Shown one piece after another: positions 61,817 to 64,000 of a stretch of DNA of 64,000 bases. Made by a program: the position numbers and the translations under genes. The notes beneath the pieces are model-generated. The model was not told the origin of the DNA, ran no database searches, and saw only the letters and a program-made list of their open reading frames with translations. Source of the DNA: Pseudomonadota bacterium (GTDB taxonomy: Bacteria > Pseudomonadota > Gammaproteobacteria > Burkholderiales > Burkholderiaceae_F); contig JAKBZN010000007.1 of NCBI GenBank assembly GCA_021842465.1, positions 1-64,000 of the forward strand, read 5' to 3'. The first letter of the stretch is position 1; each line of letters begins with the position of its first letter.

Positions 61817-63068
61817 CCAGCAGCCCTTTTTCGATCCCCTGCCCCCGCCGCTTGCCCGCCTGGGATCGGTTCCCGTCGCCCAATTCCTGCGCCGCACCTG
61901 GCACCGCAAGCCGCTGCTCGTCCGGCAGGCGATTCCCCGCTTCACCAATCCGGTCACCCGCGATGCGCTCTTCGCCCTGGCGCGGGACGAGGACGTGGAG
62001 TCCCGCATCGTCGAGCATGGCGCCGGGCGCTGGCGCCTGCGTCGCGGGCCGTTTTCCGAACGCGCATTCCCCGGCCTCCGGCGCAAGGACTGGACGGTGC
62101 TCGTCCAAGGCGTCGATCTCCACCTTCCCGCGGTGGCGAGCCTCGCCGCGCGCTTCCGATTCCTGCCGCTGGCACGTTTCGACGACGTGATGATCAGCTA
62201 CGCCACCGACGGCGGCGGCGTGGGTCCGCACGTCGACCAATACGACGTGTTCCTGCTCCAAGCCCAAGGCCGCCGACGCTGGCGCATCGCCGAGCGCTTC
62301 GATCCGCGGTTGCGCGAGGGAATGCCGCTGCGGCTGCTGGCGAACTTCCATCCTGAACAGGAATGGGTGCTCGAACCGGGGGATCTGCTGTACCTGCCGC
62401 CCGGGGTCGCCCACGACGGCGTCGCGCAGGGGGAAAGCATCACGATCTCGATCGGGTTTCGCGTCCCGACGCGCCAGGAACTGGCGGATGCCTGGGCAGA
62501 GCGGCAGGGCCGCACCGCGCCGCTGGCGGGACACCTCTCCGACACCGTGCGACGGCGCGCGTCCAGCCCCGCCCGCCTGCCCGAGGAACTGGTACACGCC
62601 GCGCGGGCGGCGCTGCGCAACGCCGCGCCCACCACCCGGCAGCTGCGCCAGACCCTGCTGGAACACTGCACCGAACCCAAGCCCCAGGTGTTCTTCGATC
62701 CGCCACGGCGGCCGATGGCGTCGCCGCGCTTCGCCCGGCGCATCCGCCGCGACGGAGTCGCCGCGGATCTGCGCACCCGCATGCTGTACTCCGGCCCCGA
62801 CTTCGCGATCAACGGCGAACTGCAGGAGGCGCTGTCCGCGCTTCCGGCATCGGACCGACGTCGGCTGCGAACGCTGGCCGAACAGGGGCGACTATCGCCG
62901 GAATCGGTCACGGAGTCGGGCGCGCCGCCCCGGAGCACTCCCCCGCTCCGCGGCCGAGGTGTCCGACAGACGCATTCCCAAAACCACGCTATTGCACCGC
63001 AGCAACAATCCCTGGATACGCTGCTTTATGCGTGGTATCGCAACGGTTGGTTGCATTTATTTCCCTAG
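61809..63068 (+). CDS. Ribosomal protein uL16 3-hydroxylase (RoxA/YcfD-like JmjC oxygenase)
   Basis: Fe(II)/2-oxoglutarate oxygenase of the cupin_8/RoxA family, which hydroxylates an arginine of ribosomal protein L16. 419 residues. [15 protein letters not shown] opens the JmjC part. [25 protein letters not shown] carries the HxD iron pair, and [34 protein letters not shown] the distal histidine. A winged-helix-like C-terminal domain follows. A low-complexity insert near residue 375 ([17 protein letters not shown]) is unusual. ATG 61809 overlaps the mutS stop, so the two are coupled. Confidence 0.9.
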   Translation: MPDQQPFFDPLPPPLARLGSVPVAQFLRRTWHRKPLLVRQAIPRFTNPVTRDALFALARDEDVESRIVEHGAGRWRLRRGPFSERAFPGLRRKDWTVLVQGVDLHLPAVASLAARFRFLPLARFDDVMISYATDGGGVGPHVDQYDVFLLQAQGRRRWRIAERFDPRLREGMPLRLLANFHPEQEWVLEPGDLLYLPPGVAHDGVAQGESITISIGFRVPTRQELADAWAERQGRTAPLAGHLSDTVRRRASSPARLPEELVHAARAALRNAAPTTRQLRQTLLEHCTEPKPQVFFDPPRRPMASPRFARRIRRDGVAADLRTRMLYSGPDFAINGELQEALSALPASDRRRLRTLAEQGRLSPESVTESGAPPRSTPPLRGRGVRQTHSQNHAIAPQQQSLDTLLYAWYRNGWLHLFP

Positions 63069-63246
63069 GAAACTTGCGGCAAAACACGGGAACCGCCCTA
63101 GGAATCCCCTACAATTGCTGCACCGCGGAAGATCCGCTTCCGATGGAGTCGCCACCCGTCCCGCGTCGCCGGGAGCGCGCGGGCCCGTCCGGCAGCGGAA
63201 AATCGCGGAAATCGCATTACCCCCTATCGAACAAAAGGAACGCACC

Positions 63247-63468
63247 ATGAAAAAAATCCTCATCGCTGCCACGCTGACCATCGCCGCTTTGGCCGCATGC
63301 GAAAAATCGGAACAGCCGGCTGCGCCCGCGCAGGCTCCGGCTCCTGCGGCGGCTCCGGCGGCTCCGGCTGCCGCGCCGGCGCCGGCCGCGCCCGCGAACG
63401 GTGCTGCCGCTCCGGCTGCTCCCGCGAACGGGACTGCCGCCCCTGCCGCCAACGACAAGAAGCAGTAA
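63247..63468 (+). CDS. Small alanine/proline-rich lipoprotein
   Basis: 73 residues. The signal MKKILIAATLTIAALAAC has a lipobox (LAAC) with cysteine at 18. The mature part is almost only alanine and proline with two NG(T/A)AAPA repeats, ending NDKKQ. It is probably an outer-membrane-anchored spacer-like lipoprotein. AAAGGAA before ATG 63247 is a good ribosome site. A clear terminator follows 20 bases later. Function unknown. Confidence 0.82.
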   Translation: MKKILIAATLTIAALAACEKSEQPAAPAQAPAPAAAPAAPAAAPAPAAPANGAAAPAAPANGTAAPAANDKKQ

Positions 63469-63488
63469 GCGCAGCGCTACGCGCCATG

Positions 63489-63519
63489 AAAAAGGCCGGG
63501 AAATTTCCCGGCCTTTTTC
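63489..63519. terminator. Bidirectional rho-independent terminator
   Basis: GGCCGGGAAATTTCCCGGCC is a perfect 20-base palindrome flanked by five A and five T. It serves the lipoprotein gene on one strand and bamC on the other. Confidence 0.92.
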
Positions 63520-63585
63520 GTTTTTCCGCCGCCCGCGGTACTCGCGGGCAACCGGGAACGCCGCGCCATCCGGTCGCGGCCCCGC

Positions 63586-64000
63586 CTACATCGCGTCGCG
63601 CAAACGGCCCAGTACATGCTGCGCCGCCAAGCCGCCGTCCGGCTTGCCGTCGGGGTCCTGCACCACGATGGTCGTGATGGTGCCGTCGGAATGCAGCGCG
63701 ATCTGGAAACGCTGCGCGGGGATCTGGGTGTCGGAATTGAATACCCGGTTCCACCAGTTCCGTTTGGCGCGCTGCGCCGCCTCATAGCTCGGGTCCAGGT
63801 ACCGGATGTGGTAGATCCAGTGCGCCGCATCGCGACCCGTCACCGTGAAGTCGACGCGATCGATCGCCGCCGCCACCCGCTGCCAGACATCGTCGATCGA
63901 TTCCTGGACCTGCAGGGTCGTGATGCCATCGACGATCACGGTATGGACATCGGATTCCACGTGCACCGTGGGAACGGCTGGCGCGGCGACCGGCGCAGCC
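63586..64000 (-). CDS. bamC: Outer membrane assembly lipoprotein BamC, 3' part
   Basis: Partial: the frame is open to the window edge, so the start lies beyond 64000. BamC is a lipoprotein of the BAM complex that folds outer-membrane proteins. The visible 138 residues are the C-terminal helix-grip domain: ITTLQVQESIDDVWQRVAAAIDRVDFTVTGRDAAHWIYHIRYLDPSY, then NWWNRVFNSDTQIPAQRFQIALHSDGTITTIVVQDPDGKPD and a last helix ending in LRDAM. The alanine/proline linker (APVAAPAVPTVHVES) precedes it. The GTG start in the track at 63966 is artificial. Confidence 0.85.
   Translation of the reverse strand, partial: AAPVAAPAVPTVHVESDVHTVIVDGITTLQVQESIDDVWQRVAAAIDRVDFTVTGRDAAHWIYHIRYLDPSYEAAQRAKRNWWNRVFNSDTQIPAQRFQIALHSDGTITTIVVQDPDGKPDGGLAAQHVLGRLRDAM

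Overview
The window is 64 kb of GC-rich chromosome from a Gram-negative bacterium, most likely a betaproteobacterium of the Burkholderiales type. The run cysS - DNA-3-methyladenine glycosylase - accA - tilS - lysC - tRNA-Ser(GCU), together with LPS genes, lpxH, bamC and hflK/hflC, points that way. This placement rests on gene content and order only.

Region by region. 0-18 kb is a cell-envelope locus. It follows rng and holds an MsbA-type flippase, a WecA/MraY-type sugar-phosphate transferase, two family-9 (heptosyltransferase-like) and several family-2/family-4 glycosyltransferases, two acyltransferases and an O-antigen ligase. The locus is a mosaic: it carries a 191-bp pseudogene copy of the end of one glycosyltransferase, a DUF1640-like remnant, and an intact Xre/RES toxin-antitoxin pair. 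18-25 kb holds dnaE, a TerC-family protein, hflK-hflC and an HU protein. 25.2-25.6 kb is a 75-bp tandem repeat array. 25.6-36.1 kb is one long minus-strand run in which a TetR regulator and a tripartite RND efflux system overlap end to start with an SbcD/SbcC-like nuclease-ATPase pair. 36.2-37.2 kb holds two small conserved genes (YjdM-like and UPF0114).

37.3-45.0 kb is read here as a decayed genomic island. Its right end is the 3' part of tRNA-Ser(GCU), next to a truncated phage-type integrase. Its left end is an exact 21-bp copy of that tRNA end. The cargo is an unusual three-gene cassette (a protein with a CxxC N-terminus, a SNF2 helicase and a SWIM-finger protein), followed by a HigBA-like pair, a broken RelE-like toxin with an intact antitoxin, and a DUF1778/GNAT toxin-antitoxin pair. 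This cassette is the best candidate for an undescribed system.

45-54 kb returns to housekeeping genes: lysC, tilS, accA, a glycosylase, cysS, a TPR protein, two cyclophilins and lpxH. 54.0-55.4 kb is a scar. Two opposed MITE-like elements share a 93-nt core but have unrelated, self-complementary arms; they enclose an IS256-like transposase tail and a frameshifted HEPN-like gene. 55.4-64 kb holds a TrmJ-like methyltransferase, suhB, dsbB, a fatty acid desaturase, mutS, a RoxA-like ribosomal oxygenase, a small lipoprotein and the 3' part of bamC, which runs off the window edge.

Coordinates come from the ORF track and from reading the sequence by eye. No homology search was run, so family names rest on motifs, lengths and context.
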